Assembly: GCF_048984525.1 (NCBI RefSeq)
Contig: NZ_JBMGJC010000001.1
Coordinates: 62,001 to 126,000, forward strand
Origin: Syntrophopropionicum propionicicum_A
GTDB lineage: Bacteria; Bacillota; Desulfotomaculia; Desulfotomaculales; Pelotomaculaceae
DNA: 64,000 bases
Direction of reading: 5' to 3'
Within the stretch, counting starts at the first letter, position 1, and each line of letters starts with the position of its first letter. This document shows positions 50,741-59,456 of this stretch, piece by piece. Under the pieces are notes generated by a model that saw nothing but the letters and a program-made list of their open reading frames with translations, made no database searches and was not told where the DNA came from. Both the position numbers and the translations under genes were made by a program.

Positions 50741-51478
50741 ATGAGATATCCTGTTACTGAGATCTTTTCCTCAATACAGGGCGAAGGGCTGCTGGTGGGA
50801 TGCCGCCAGGTTTTCATAAGGATGCATGGCTGCAACCTCAGCTGTGCTTACTGTGATACTATAACAGGTGAATTTCCGGCGTGCTGCCGCGTTGAGGCAA
50901 CACCCGGCAAAAGTGATTTTAAACTGATCGCAAACCCCCTCGGCGCCGCTGATATAGCCGAAGCGACAGCGTCTCTTGATCTTTCCCGCCACCATTCAGT
51001 CAGCCTGACCGGCGGAGAGCCGCTTCTTTACCCGTCCCTGGTCAAAGAACTTACCCCCTTGATCAAGGGAACCAGGCAAGGCATATACCTGGAAACAAAC
51101 GGGACACTGCCGGACTCCCTGGCTGAAGTAATTGACTGCGTCGACATGGTAGCGATGGATTTTAAACTTCCCGCTATGACCGGGTGCGCCCCCCTCTGGG
51201 AAACGCACAGGCGTTTTTTAAAAACAGCTGCCTCTAAATATACATTTGTAAAGATCGTGGCGGGAGACAAAACCCCCCCGGAAGAGGTTATAACAGCCGC
51301 TGAGCTGATAAAAGACACTGCCCCTGGTGTACCCCTGGTCATCCAGCCGGTAAGCGCCGGAGGGAACATAATGGCAGTTGCAGCCAAACACTTGCTTGAG
51401 CTGCAGGAACTGGCGTTAAGCATAATCGATGACGTGCGCGTAATACCCCAGACGCACAAGATAATGGGCTTTTTATAA
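50741..51478 (+). CDS. queE: 7-carboxy-7-deazaguanine synthase QueE
   Basis: A 245-residue radical SAM enzyme that makes 7-carboxy-7-deazaguanine from carboxytetrahydropterin. Marks are EIFSSIQGEGLLVGCRQVF, the cluster CNLSCAYC and SLTGGEPLLYP; a late VIPQTHKIMG closes the protein. It follows the DUF366 gene by 1 base. Length is slightly over the family average. Confidence 0.95.
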   Translation: MRYPVTEIFSSIQGEGLLVGCRQVFIRMHGCNLSCAYCDTITGEFPACCRVEATPGKSDFKLIANPLGAADIAEATASLDLSRHHSVSLTGGEPLLYPSLVKELTPLIKGTRQGIYLETNGTLPDSLAEVIDCVDMVAMDFKLPAMTGCAPLWETHRRFLKTAASKYTFVKIVAGDKTPPEEVITAAELIKDTAPGVPLVIQPVSAGGNIMAVAAKHLLELQELALSIIDDVRVIPQTHKIMGFL

Positions 51479-51512
51479 ACTGTAAATTCCCCCAAGGGGA
51501 GAGGATGATGAT

Positions 51513-52073
51513 ATGTTCGACGAGCAAAAGATTAAACAAGCGGTAAGATTAATTCTGGAAGCGATTGGCGAGGACCCCGAAAGGGAAGGCCTTATAGAAA
51601 CACCGGCCAGGGTTGCCAGGATGTACTCTGAAATATTTCAGGGGCTGCGTGAAGACCCTGAGGTGCACTTGGAAAAAGTATTTTCCGAACAGCATAATGA
51701 AATGGTAATTGTCAAAGACATTCCTTTATATTCGATGTGCGAGCACCACCTGCTGCCTTTTTACGGCAAAGCGCACGTGGCTTACATACCCCGCAAGGGA
51801 AATGTTACCGGCCTGTCGAAACTGGCCAGGGTCGTGGAAGGTTACGCCAGGCGGCCTCAGCTGCAGGAGCGCCTCACATCGCAGATCGCCGACAGTATCA
51901 TGAACCGGTTAAATGCATACGGTGTCCTGGTGGTAATTGAAGCGGAGCATATGTGCATGACCTTCCGCGGAATTAAAAAGCCCGGATCAAAAACTGTAAC
52001 ATCAGCGGTCAGAGGCGGTTTTCAGAAAAATGAAGCCACCAGGGCCGAGGCCTTTTCTTTGATAAAAGGTTAA
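51513..52073 (+). CDS. folE: GTP cyclohydrolase I
   Basis: A 186-residue type IA enzyme that converts GTP to dihydroneopterin triphosphate, the first step to preQ0 (and folate). The zinc site MCEHHLLPF and a later EHMCMTFRG Cys are both present, and the substrate loop is KLARVVEGYARRPQLQE. It is last in the preQ0 operon, which suggests its main role here is 7-deazaguanine synthesis. Confidence 0.96.
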   Translation: MFDEQKIKQAVRLILEAIGEDPEREGLIETPARVARMYSEIFQGLREDPEVHLEKVFSEQHNEMVIVKDIPLYSMCEHHLLPFYGKAHVAYIPRKGNVTGLSKLARVVEGYARRPQLQERLTSQIADSIMNRLNAYGVLVVIEAEHMCMTFRGIKKPGSKTVTSAVRGGFQKNEATRAEAFSLIKG

Positions 52074-52133
52074 GAGTTTTACAGCCGCGCTGATATCTGA
52101 ATAAATTCCAGCTGGAGGTGGACAATTCTAAAT

Positions 52134-52322
52134 ATGGCCGATAATGAACATCCAGAGGAAGGAAAACTCGAGCTTATCGCTTCAAAAAGTTTCAAATCTT
52201 ATGACGAGATGTACAGGGTGGTAGACTTTTTAAATAAAACACTGAAAGATAAAAAAGTTATTTTCGGGCTGACCAAAGACAAGTCAAATGATACTATGAG
52301 TATTTCCGTCTATGAAATTTAA
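52134..52322 (+). CDS. DUF4264 (YpmA-like) protein
   Basis: A 62-residue protein with the family core MYRVVDFLNKTLKDKKVIFGLTKDK and MSISVYEI, as in YpmA/DUF4264 of spore-forming Firmicutes. The function is unknown. A GGAGGTGG site lies about 12 bases before ATG, rather far. surE follows 12 bases downstream, probably in the same transcript. Confidence 0.85.
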   Translation: MADNEHPEEGKLELIASKSFKSYDEMYRVVDFLNKTLKDKKVIFGLTKDKSNDTMSISVYEI

Positions 52323-52334
52323 TGGAGAAGCCTT

Positions 52335-53093
52335 ATGCGAATACTAATCAGCAATGACGACGGCATCCAGGCGGACGGCCTGAACGAATTGAGAAAATCC
52401 CTGCAGGACCAGCACCAGGTCTTTGTAGTGGCGCCGGATCGCGAAAGAAGCGCCACCGGACACAAAATCACAGTTTACAGGCCTCTAAGGGTTAAGGAAT
52501 GGACTTACCCCGGCTCCTGCACTGTCGGTTGGGAAGTTGACGGCACGCCCGCAGACTGCGTCAAATTGGGCCTGGAGGCCCTGCTGCCGGAACCGCCTGA
52601 CCTTGTTATATCAGGGATAAATTTTGGACCGAACCTCGGCACGGACGTGCTTTATTCAGGTACGGTTTCCGCCGCTGTTGAAGGGATCATCAACGACATT
52701 CCTTCCATAGCGATCTCCCTGGCCAGCCGTGATTACAACGATTTTACGTTTTCAGGAAAACTAATCAAGAAGATTGTTGCGGTACTGTCCGGCGAACTCG
52801 GGCCGCGAACCCTTTTAAATATTAACACGCCCCCCTGTGAACCAAGGGGCATAAGGGTAACCAGGCTCGGCCACAGGCGGTATGTTAATATTTTTGATAA
52901 GAGGACCGACCCCAGAGGCAGGGTTTATTTCTGGATGGCCGGTGAACCTTTTGACTCGGATATAGATGATCCGGAGACGGACGTATGGGCTGTCCGGGAA
53001 GGCTATGTTGCGATTACTCCAATCCATTTTGACCTTACAGACTACGGCTTCATGGATAAGCTGAAAAACATATGCAAAAAATTAGAGGGCTAG
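52335..53093 (+). CDS. surE: 5'-nucleotidase SurE
   Basis: A 252-residue metal-dependent nucleotidase with the SurE N-terminus ILISNDDGIQADG (metal Asp pair), APDRERSATGHKIT, ISGINFGPNLGTDVLYSGTVSAA, and a C-terminal AITPIHFDLTDY. It removes phosphate from nucleoside monophosphates and some other substrates. GGAG precedes the ATG by 8 bases. Confidence 0.95.
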   Translation: MRILISNDDGIQADGLNELRKSLQDQHQVFVVAPDRERSATGHKITVYRPLRVKEWTYPGSCTVGWEVDGTPADCVKLGLEALLPEPPDLVISGINFGPNLGTDVLYSGTVSAAVEGIINDIPSIAISLASRDYNDFTFSGKLIKKIVAVLSGELGPRTLLNINTPPCEPRGIRVTRLGHRRYVNIFDKRTDPRGRVYFWMAGEPFDSDIDDPETDVWAVREGYVAITPIHFDLTDYGFMDKLKNICKKLEG

Positions 53094-53130
53094 CCCCCTT
53101 TAGAATAATTTTATCTGCTTATAAACATTA

Positions 53131-53882
53131 TCACAAGATTAACAGGACCATCAGGATTAACAAGATTATTTAATTAATCATAATGACTTGAAAACAGCCA
53201 AAATTATTTTGCCCTGATCATAAAAAAGGAAGGGGCACATGATGAACCACCTTAAACACCTTCAAGATGCATTAGAAAGTCCAGAGAAATTAGCAGAATT
53301 AAGACCAAAAGAAACGTTAAATAAAATTGGTTTGGGTGAGCACGATGTTTTCTGCGACATTGGAGCAGGGACGGGTATTTTTACAATTCCCGCGGCCCAA
53401 ATAACTAAAAATTTGGTTTATGCTTTGGAAATAAAAGATGAGTTCCTGGAAATTATTAAAGAAAAGGCAGTGGACCAGAATCTGCTTAATATTAAAACCA
53501 TGAAAGTTACAGGCAACAGTTTTGATATTGAAAATGGTTCGGTGGATTTTATAATTTTAGTTACCGTCTTACATGAAATCGAAAATAAAACTGCTTTTTT
53601 AGCTGAAGTAAAAAGAATTATGAAGAGTACAGCTAAACTTTCAATCATAGAACTTCATAAAAATACTCTCATAGGACCTCCGAACGCACCTCGCCTTGAT
53701 CTGGGTGAGGTTGCCGCAATATGCAGGGGGGCTGGATTTACCCTGATAAAGGAATTTAATTTAGGCAGCAATTACTATTGTGTTGTATTAAATGCCTGAA
53801 ATTTAATTATAATAATGTTTTTAACACCAAAATTACATTTTTAAAAATCCTGTTAATCTTAAAAATCTTGTTAATCCTGTGA
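53131..53882. repeat. Inverted-repeat-bounded unit carrying a methyltransferase
   Basis: Left arm 53131-53168 starts TCACAAGATTAACAGGA; right arm 53846-53882 ends AATCTTGTTAATCCTGTGA. The first 17 and an internal 18 of these end bases are identical to the ends of the 156-base empty element at 3192-3347. Between the arms lies one AT-rich gene (53239-53799) with base composition unlike surE and spoVB on either side. The layout suggests a non-autonomous mobile unit with cargo; no transposase is present. Confidence 0.55.
53239..53799 (+). CDS. Class I SAM-dependent methyltransferase
   Basis: A 186-residue methyltransferase. Motif I is VFCDIGAGTGIFTIPAA (SAM-binding), motif II acidic residue in ALEIKDEF, and a later VDFIILVTVLHEIENK matches motif IV and the UbiE/ArsM-like group. 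The acceptor is unknown. The gene is clearly more AT-rich than its neighbours and sits between inverted repeats, so recent acquisition is likely. Two adjacent ATG codons (53239, 53242) follow AAGGAAGGGG. Confidence 0.85.
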   Translation: MMNHLKHLQDALESPEKLAELRPKETLNKIGLGEHDVFCDIGAGTGIFTIPAAQITKNLVYALEIKDEFLEIIKEKAVDQNLLNIKTMKVTGNSFDIENGSVDFIILVTVLHEIENKTAFLAEVKRIMKSTAKLSIIELHKNTLIGPPNAPRLDLGEVAAICRGAGFTLIKEFNLGSNYYCVVLNA

Positions 53883-53889
53883 ATACGTT

Positions 53890-55434
53890 TTACATGTTTT
53901 TTATTATTAACAGGTCTTTTTTATTTACGCCGCCGTTGATAACCAGTAATAGCATGTACCCCAAAAACCCCGCGGCCATAGAGCTCATAACTACAATTGA
54001 CTCGGGTGCCGTCTGATCATGCAAAATGTTGTACGAGAAGAAGATTACCGCGCTCATGGCTGCTGCTGCTGTGAGCGGTTTTAATATGACTTGGTGATAG
54101 TTGATTTTAAACCCGCTCAGGTTTCTGATATCAACCAGGTTTAAAACAGCCATCACAGCGCAGGCCGCCGCTGTGGCGGCAGCGGCGCCCTGAATGCCCA
54201 GGTGCGGCATCCCGGTTAAATAGTAAATGCCGCTAATTTTAAGAAGTGAGGCGATGACAAGGTTTTTGAAAGGCAGAGCCGCCCTGCCCATACCGTGGAG
54301 AATACCGGTGGTAGTCTGATGCAGGTACAGGAAAGGACCTCCCAGGGCCAGTATTTTTAAGCTGTCACCGGCCTCCGGGTAACCAAAGATGAGCCCGCAG
54401 AGCTTATCGCCAAGCAATATAAAAATAACGGCAAAGGGTATGCCGGCCAGCAAAGTTATTCTGACTGCTGTTTCACATCTGGCTCGTACCAGCTGAATAT
54501 TCTTTAAAGAGATAGCGTCGGAAATAGCCGGGACTAATGCAGTAGCCAGAGATATAGTAATGATGCCCGGTATGAAAAGGAGGCTTTGGGCTATGCCCAC
54601 AAACTGTCCGTATACGGCGGTGGCGCCGGCAAGGCTGAGACCGCAGACCTGCAGGCGCTGTGGTATTATTATGGCGTCCAGCGATAAAAACAGTGTCGAG
54701 ACAAATCGTGTCAGGGTGACCGGGACTGCCAGGCTTGATATCCTGGCCGCCATTATGCCAGGGCGTTCGGCCGGGAGGCGTCGGGCATCGCGCGGTATCA
54801 GGGGCCGGTATTTAAAGTAGAAAACAGCCATTAACAGAAACCCTGAAAATTCCCCGGCAATGATTCCCAGCGAGGCGCCGACAGCAGCGTATTCCACGCC
54901 CCTGGGTAAAAGCAGGCCGGCTAAAAAGAGACCGGATATCACTCTGACCAGCTGTTCAAAAGACTGGCTCACAGCTGTGGGTTTCATCTGCTGAAGACCC
55001 TGGAAAAAACCCCGCAGGGCCGAGCACAGCGCCACAATGATTACTCCCGGCAGCAGGCTTAAGAAGATATAGTAAACCCTGGGGTTTGGAAACACATACG
55101 CAAGTAAAAACGGCGCGCACAGGTAGCAGAGGGAGCTGAACAGGACACTGGTCAGTATTAAGGACACAAAACAGGTAAAAAATATTCTATAAGCGCCTGT
55201 CAGGTTATTTTTGGCCATTTCCTCAGCCACAAGCTTGGCTATGGCTACCGGTATACCCGCTGTGGCCAGGACAATTATTAAAACATAAACAGGATAAACC
55301 ATGGCAAAGAGGCCCAATCCCTCGGGAAGGATTAGCCGTACCATCAACACCTGGTAAATAAAACCGAGGACCCGGTTAAAAGAAGCGGCCAGGAGCAGTA
55401 CCAGGGCGCCATAAATGAAAGATTGTTTAGACAT
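53890..55434 (-). CDS. spoVB: SpoVB/MurJ-like polysaccharide (lipid) flippase
   Basis: A 514-residue membrane protein with about 14 helices of the MATE-like PST family, N-terminal SFIYGALVLLLAASFNRVLGF and LPEGLGLFAMVYPVYV being typical of SpoVB. SpoVB is needed for spore cortex synthesis and related proteins flip lipid-linked precursors. The start is ATG 55434; a frame extension of 21 codons upstream lacks a ribosome site. The 3' end abuts the right arm of the methyltransferase element. Confidence 0.88.
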   Translation of the reverse strand: MSKQSFIYGALVLLLAASFNRVLGFIYQVLMVRLILPEGLGLFAMVYPVYVLIIVLATAGIPVAIAKLVAEEMAKNNLTGAYRIFFTCFVSLILTSVLFSSLCYLCAPFLLAYVFPNPRVYYIFLSLLPGVIIVALCSALRGFFQGLQQMKPTAVSQSFEQLVRVISGLFLAGLLLPRGVEYAAVGASLGIIAGEFSGFLLMAVFYFKYRPLIPRDARRLPAERPGIMAARISSLAVPVTLTRFVSTLFLSLDAIIIPQRLQVCGLSLAGATAVYGQFVGIAQSLLFIPGIITISLATALVPAISDAISLKNIQLVRARCETAVRITLLAGIPFAVIFILLGDKLCGLIFGYPEAGDSLKILALGGPFLYLHQTTTGILHGMGRAALPFKNLVIASLLKISGIYYLTGMPHLGIQGAAAATAAACAVMAVLNLVDIRNLSGFKINYHQVILKPLTAAAAMSAVIFFSYNILHDQTAPESIVVMSSMAAGFLGYMLLLVINGGVNKKDLLIIKNM

Positions 55435-55813
55435 CACAGGTCCTTTCAACTCCCGCACGGCCTGCAGCACGGCAGCATGTCCGTACCTGCGCGGCATGGG
55501 GACAGACTTTCCTGGTAATATCTATTCAACCTTTATTTACCTATGAATAATAATTACTTGCACATATGATTTTTTTATGAAAAATAGTCTCATATTTTTT
55601 AAAAAACAAGGATTTTGGCAAACTACTGTAGAAATACCATTTTTAATAGAGGCTTTATATGGGGTTAGACTTGAGACGTTTATTAAAAAAACCGTCGAAC
55701 TCTCAGGGGGTTCTTCTTTTTTGTTTTTTATCCAGTTTAGCCCAGTTTTGGTTTTAAATAAGTATATAAAATCTATTTAGGGGAACCATTATTTACAAAA
55801 GGAGGCACTAATT
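55435..55813. other. Gap between spoVB and the EF-G-like gene
   Basis: About 380 bases of AT-rich DNA holding the divergent promoters of spoVB and the EF-G-like gene. A 67-codon open frame (55577-55780) has no ribosome site and is not accepted. GGAGG at 55801-55805 belongs to the EF-G-like gene. No strong structure is seen. Confidence 0.45.
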
Positions 55814-57829
55814 TTGAAGAACTATCAAACCGGTCAATTACGCAACCTTGGGGTGGTAGCGCACGGCGGAGCCGGTAAAACCTCCCTGGTAGAGGCAATG
55901 CTCTTTAATACCGGGATCCTATCTCGCCTGGGCAGGGTGGAGGACGGCACAACAGCTTCCGACTACCACCCGGAGGAAGTAGCAAAACAAATTACCATTC
56001 ATACCAGCTTGGTGCCATGTGAGTGGAACGGCGTCAAGATTAACCTGCTTGACACTCCCGGATTTTCGGATTTTATCGGTGAGGTCAAAGGCGCCCTTAG
56101 AGTGTCGGACGCCGCCATGTTCGTAGTATCAGCCGTTGATGGCGTTGAAGTCCAGCATGAGGTTATTTGGGATATTGCAGATGGATACAACCTGCCCAGA
56201 ACTGTGTTTATAAATAAAATGGACCGTGAAAATGCAAATTTTGAAAGAGTACTGGATGATCTCAAAGCAAAATTTAAAACTAATTTTGTGCCGGTTCAAA
56301 TACCTATTGGTTCTTTCAACACTTTCACCGGCGTAGTGGATATAATTAACGGCACTGCTTACGAAGGGGTTGGAAAAGGAAAAGAAATCTCCATCCCGCC
56401 TGAGCTTGCCGATGAGGTCGCCCAGTACAGGGAGCAGTTGATTGAAGCAGCGGCTGAGGGAGACGACGACCTGACCATGAAATACCTGGAAGGTGAAGAA
56501 TTAACTCCAGAAGAAATAAAAGACGGCCTGAAAAAAAGTATCGCCCTGCGCAAGGTGGTTCCAGTTTTAGCAGGCTCCGCCACAAAGAATATGGGCGCCG
56601 CCCAGTTGATGGATGTTGTGGCAGGTTATATGCCCGCGCCGGAGGCAAGTGAAGGAAAAATGTCGGCCCTGGTATTTAAAACTATTGCCGACCCGTATGT
56701 TGGTAAAATGAACTTCCTGCGCGTGTACAGCGGCAATTTCAAGAGTGATTCAACGGTCCTCAACAGCACGAAGGAAAAAAATGAGAGAATTGGCAATGTC
56801 CTCTTTGTGCGCGGCAAGAACACAGTTCAAACAGACTCAGTTCCTACCGGAGACCTGGCTGTTGTAGTTAAGCTGCAGGACACCGGCACGGGCGACACCC
56901 TTTGTGAAAAAGACAAACCGGTCGTACTTGAAGGGGTTGAATTCCCGACCCCCACGCTGACCGTGGCTATCGCGCCCAAAAGCAAAAACGATGAAGATAA
57001 ACTGGGGGACGCCATTTCCAAGCTTTTAGAGGAAGACCCCACCATGAGAGTGGAAAAAAATGCTGAAACAAAGCAGACGCTGCTGACCGGTATGGGCGAG
57101 CTTCACATCAATACCATGATCGAGAAACTTAAACGAAAGTTTGGCGTGGATGTAGTGACCGCTGACCCGAGAGTGCCTTACCGGGAGACTATCCGCTCCA
57201 AGGTGGAGGTTGAGGGCAAACACAAGAAACAATCAGGCGGCAGGGGACAGTACGGACATGTTTGGATACGCTTTGAGCCCTGTCCAGAAGAGGATTTCGT
57301 TTTTGAAGAGGATATATTCGGGGGCTCAGTCCCCAGGCAGTACTTCCCGGCTGTAGAAAAAGGCCTGCGTGAAGCGTTGCTGGAAGGAGTGCTGGCCGGC
57401 TATCCCACTACCGGAATCAAGGCCACGCTGTACGACGGCTCATACCATAACGTGGACTCTTCTGAACTTGCTTTTAAAATAGCGGCTTCACTGGCCTTTA
57501 AAAAAGGAGCCCTGCTAGCCAAGCCAATCATACTTGAGCCGATTATGAACGTGGAGTCTGTGGTGCCGGAAAACTTCATGGGAGATATAATAGGTGATTT
57601 CAACACTAAACGAGGTCGGGTGCTCGGCACAGAGCAGATTGGCAGGCTTACAAAAATCAGGGCCACTGTTCCTCTCTCGGAAATGTACCGCTATGCCATA
57701 GACCTTAAATCAATGACTCAGGGGCGTGGTTATTTCACTATGGAATTCAGCAGCTATGAAGAAGTGCCAGCCCGCCAGGCTGATGATATCATAAAAAGAG
57801 CAAAGGCTGAGGCTGAGGCTGAAAAATAA
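55814..57829 (+). CDS. Elongation factor G-like GTPase (paralogue)
   Basis: A 671-residue EF-G family protein. The P-loop reads AHGGAGKTSL where canonical EF-G has AHIDAGKTT; DTPGFSDF and NKMD complete the G domain, and the EF-G domain IV/V motifs follow (GRGQYGHVWIRFEP, SVPRQYFPAVEKGL, RGRVLG). The P-loop and the shorter length point to the EF-G-like (FusA2-type) branch, whose role in translation or ribosome recycling is unclear. TTG start, GGAGG 8 bases upstream. A terminator follows. Confidence 0.9.
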   Translation: MKNYQTGQLRNLGVVAHGGAGKTSLVEAMLFNTGILSRLGRVEDGTTASDYHPEEVAKQITIHTSLVPCEWNGVKINLLDTPGFSDFIGEVKGALRVSDAAMFVVSAVDGVEVQHEVIWDIADGYNLPRTVFINKMDRENANFERVLDDLKAKFKTNFVPVQIPIGSFNTFTGVVDIINGTAYEGVGKGKEISIPPELADEVAQYREQLIEAAAEGDDDLTMKYLEGEELTPEEIKDGLKKSIALRKVVPVLAGSATKNMGAAQLMDVVAGYMPAPEASEGKMSALVFKTIADPYVGKMNFLRVYSGNFKSDSTVLNSTKEKNERIGNVLFVRGKNTVQTDSVPTGDLAVVVKLQDTGTGDTLCEKDKPVVLEGVEFPTPTLTVAIAPKSKNDEDKLGDAISKLLEEDPTMRVEKNAETKQTLLTGMGELHINTMIEKLKRKFGVDVVTADPRVPYRETIRSKVEVEGKHKKQSGGRGQYGHVWIRFEPCPEEDFVFEEDIFGGSVPRQYFPAVEKGLREALLEGVLAGYPTTGIKATLYDGSYHNVDSSELAFKIAASLAFKKGALLAKPIILEPIMNVESVVPENFMGDIIGDFNTKRGRVLGTEQIGRLTKIRATVPLSEMYRYAIDLKSMTQGRGYFTMEFSSYEEVPARQADDIIKRAKAEAEAEK

Positions 57830-57831
57830 AG

Positions 57832-57860
57832 AAAAGCGGGTGTTTAATCCCGCTTTTTTA
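57832..57860 (+). terminator. Terminator of the EF-G-like gene
   Basis: AGCGGG (57835-57840) pairs with CCCGCT (57849-57854), followed by TTTTTTA. Confidence 0.8.
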
Positions 57861-57900
57861 TTTTGCACAAATCTAATATAAAAAAAGGAGACGTAATAAC

Positions 57901-58095
57901 ATGGAGATGGATTTAAGTTATTTTGTGCATTACAAAAGCAAAGGGGCCGATTATATCAACAGGGCGATGGCCGACTTATCTATTGAAATAACTGACGACA
58001 TAACTCCACTGGAACTTTTCAGCGTTTTCAACGGTATTTTTGCCAGGGCTATTGATATCATGCTTGAGGAAATAAAAGAAGGCGTAGATTTTTAG
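57901..58095 (+). CDS. Small acidic protein, unknown
   Basis: A 64-residue protein with AAAGGAG upstream. It is acidic and amphipathic (MADLSIEITDDITPLELFSVFNGIFARAIDIMLEEI) with no Cys and no membrane helix. The family is not recognised. The start may be the ATG at 57901 or the one two codons later. It stands alone, before a long gap. Confidence 0.6.
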   Translation: MEMDLSYFVHYKSKGADYINRAMADLSIEITDDITPLELFSVFNGIFARAIDIMLEEIKEGVDF

Positions 58096-58518
58096 TCGTT
58101 AATTGGTAAATGTCCAAGCTTACAAGATTAAATTGGATGTTTTATATTCGGTTTTTTGTTTGCTTTCATAACGCAATTATGGTTGTCTATGCATATGTAT
58201 TTATACTGGCAGGTTATTTCGGAACTTATTTCGTTTAAAGCGTTACTGTTATTGACCTTGTCTTTAGCAAGGGGACACCTGGTCATGTTTCTCACGCTCC
58301 TTGTTTTGTATTCTTCCCTTTGTAAAATTAATTATTAATAAACTTTTAAAAAGAACCGCTGCCTCACCGGATTTGCAGCGGCTCTTTCATCTTGCGGATT
58401 TTCAAAATCATTTAAGGGATTTATAAAGAAAATGAAAATTATACCGAGTAATATGCAAAGAAATTTAACCTCTTAAAAAGAAAAGGCAATCATTTTATTT
58501 ATCCGGCAGGTGAACCAA
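58096..58518. other. Gene-free gap of about 420 bases
   Basis: A 60-codon hydrophobic frame (58156-58338) has no ribosome site and is rejected. A terminator-like hairpin CCGCTGC/GCAGCGG (58356-58362 with 58375-58381, flanked by AAAAAGAA and TCTTT) lies at 58348-58388. The rest shows nothing clear. Confidence 0.5.
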
Positions 58519-58812
58519 ATGTACGACTTATCCCACTGGACCATGGAAGAGCTGGCCAAGGCGCTGAGCGAGCCGACTGACGAGCTTTCTAAAAAAGCGG
58601 AGCAGACTCTCTGGCCGACAGTATGGCGGGACATGCCCAAAAAGGAGAAGAAGTATCTTTTTCTTCTTCTGCGGTCCTTTATAACTCCGATTGACTTTTT
58701 AGAAGATTATCATTTCGACATGGCCGCTGTCTTCCTGGCCAATATATTTTTTGCGCCGGGCCACAGTTTTGATGTAAAGCAGGCCTACCCGGTGGCACAG
58801 GGAATGCAGTAA
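58519..58812 (+). CDS. Hypothetical protein, 97 residues
   Basis: A soluble, helical-looking protein starting MYDLSHWTMEELAKALSEP, with a central Trp-rich WPTVWRDMPKKEKKYLF and FLEDYHFDMAAVFLANIFFAPGH near the end. No family recognised. AGGTGA lies 7 bases before ATG 58519; a GTG 9 bases earlier is the alternative. It is first in a run of three small unknown genes. Confidence 0.6.
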   Translation: MYDLSHWTMEELAKALSEPTDELSKKAEQTLWPTVWRDMPKKEKKYLFLLLRSFITPIDFLEDYHFDMAAVFLANIFFAPGHSFDVKQAYPVAQGMQ

Positions 58813-58868
58813 ACCACCTTGGGAAATTGATGAACATGTTTTCTGCAGGCAGTACGGAGGAGTTAAAA

Positions 58869-59129
58869 ATGAAATTATTTTTTGCACTGATTTTTGTATT
58901 TACAATATTTTTTAATATAAGCGCATCTTCTGCACCCATTGTATATGCCCAGCCGGAAGTTCGCTGCGATTCGGCAGGCATGGACCTGAGCGGGAACGGC
59001 AGCGGGTGAGGGGCAAACAATTCTGCGGCTGCAGAAAAATACGAGTACAGCACGTGGGAAAAATCATTTATTTTTTTAATTATTGCCGGTATGGCAGTAA
59101 TATTTTCTTTATTAAAAAGCATTCTATAG
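58869..59129 (+). CDS. Candidate novel small membrane selenoprotein
   Basis: Starts at ATG 58869 behind GGAGGAG. A signal-like N-terminus (KLFFALIFVFTIFFNISASSA) is followed by a short polar region with one Cys (EVRCDSAGMDLSGNGSG), then an in-frame UGA at 59007-59009 (codon 47). Reading continues in the same frame for 39 codons: GANNSAAAEKYEYSTWEKS and a clear membrane helix (FIFLIIAGMAVIFSLL) before TAG. If UGA is Sec the protein is 86 residues with Sec between an exported loop and a membrane anchor. A hairpin follows the UGA. No homologue is recalled; a nonsense mutation is the alternative. Host Sec use is supported by hdrA and flxD in this window. Confidence 0.5.
59007..59036 (+). promoter_or_regulatory. 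UGA codon and SECIS-like hairpin of the small candidate
   Basis: UGA at 59007-59009, 11 bases, then TTCTGC (59021-59026), loop GGCT, GCAGAA (59031-59036): a perfect 6-bp stem with G in the first two loop bases, the loop beginning 18 bases after the UGA. This fits the general bacterial SECIS pattern. Confidence 0.45.
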
Positions 59130-59264
59130 TAATACGGCTGACAAGCCGATATCTGTAAATTTTTATTGATATTATAAGTATACTGTATATTTTTTTATAT
59201 AAAGGAGGATAATCCGGTCTGTTGTATAATAATCCTATAAAATTCATAAAAAGGAAGATACTAA

Positions 59265-59456
59265 ATGATAATATGCCGCTCTTCTCTCATGGGCTGCTCA
59301 TACTGCCAGCATCCTGAAAAAACAAAGTACCCATCCACCTGTCCCGGGTACGATGAAGCAAAGGTATGCCTTTATTACCTTGAGCGTTTTGTATGGCCGG
59401 ATCCATGTGATGGAAAAGACGAAGAATGCCCGTTAGATTGTTTTTTCGTAAAATGA
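59265..59456 (+). CDS. Small Cys-rich protein, unknown
   Basis: A 63-residue protein with eight Cys: an early IICRSSLMGCSYCQHP, a central TCPGYDEAKVCLYYL and a final DPCDGKDEECPLDCFF. Such spacing suggests one or two zinc or iron-sulfur sites. AAAAGGAAG precedes the ATG. No family is recognised. It follows the candidate selenoprotein by 135 bases on the same strand. Confidence 0.65.
   Translation: MIICRSSLMGCSYCQHPEKTKYPSTCPGYDEAKVCLYYLERFVWPDPCDGKDEECPLDCFFVK

Noticed and set aside
55577..55780. 67-codon open frame between spoVB and the EF-G-like gene
   Set aside because: No ribosome site, AT-rich and no recognisable motif; likely chance.
58156..58338. 60-codon hydrophobic open frame
   Set aside because: No ribosome site and composition of AT-rich spacer; a terminator lies just downstream but fits the previous gene equally.
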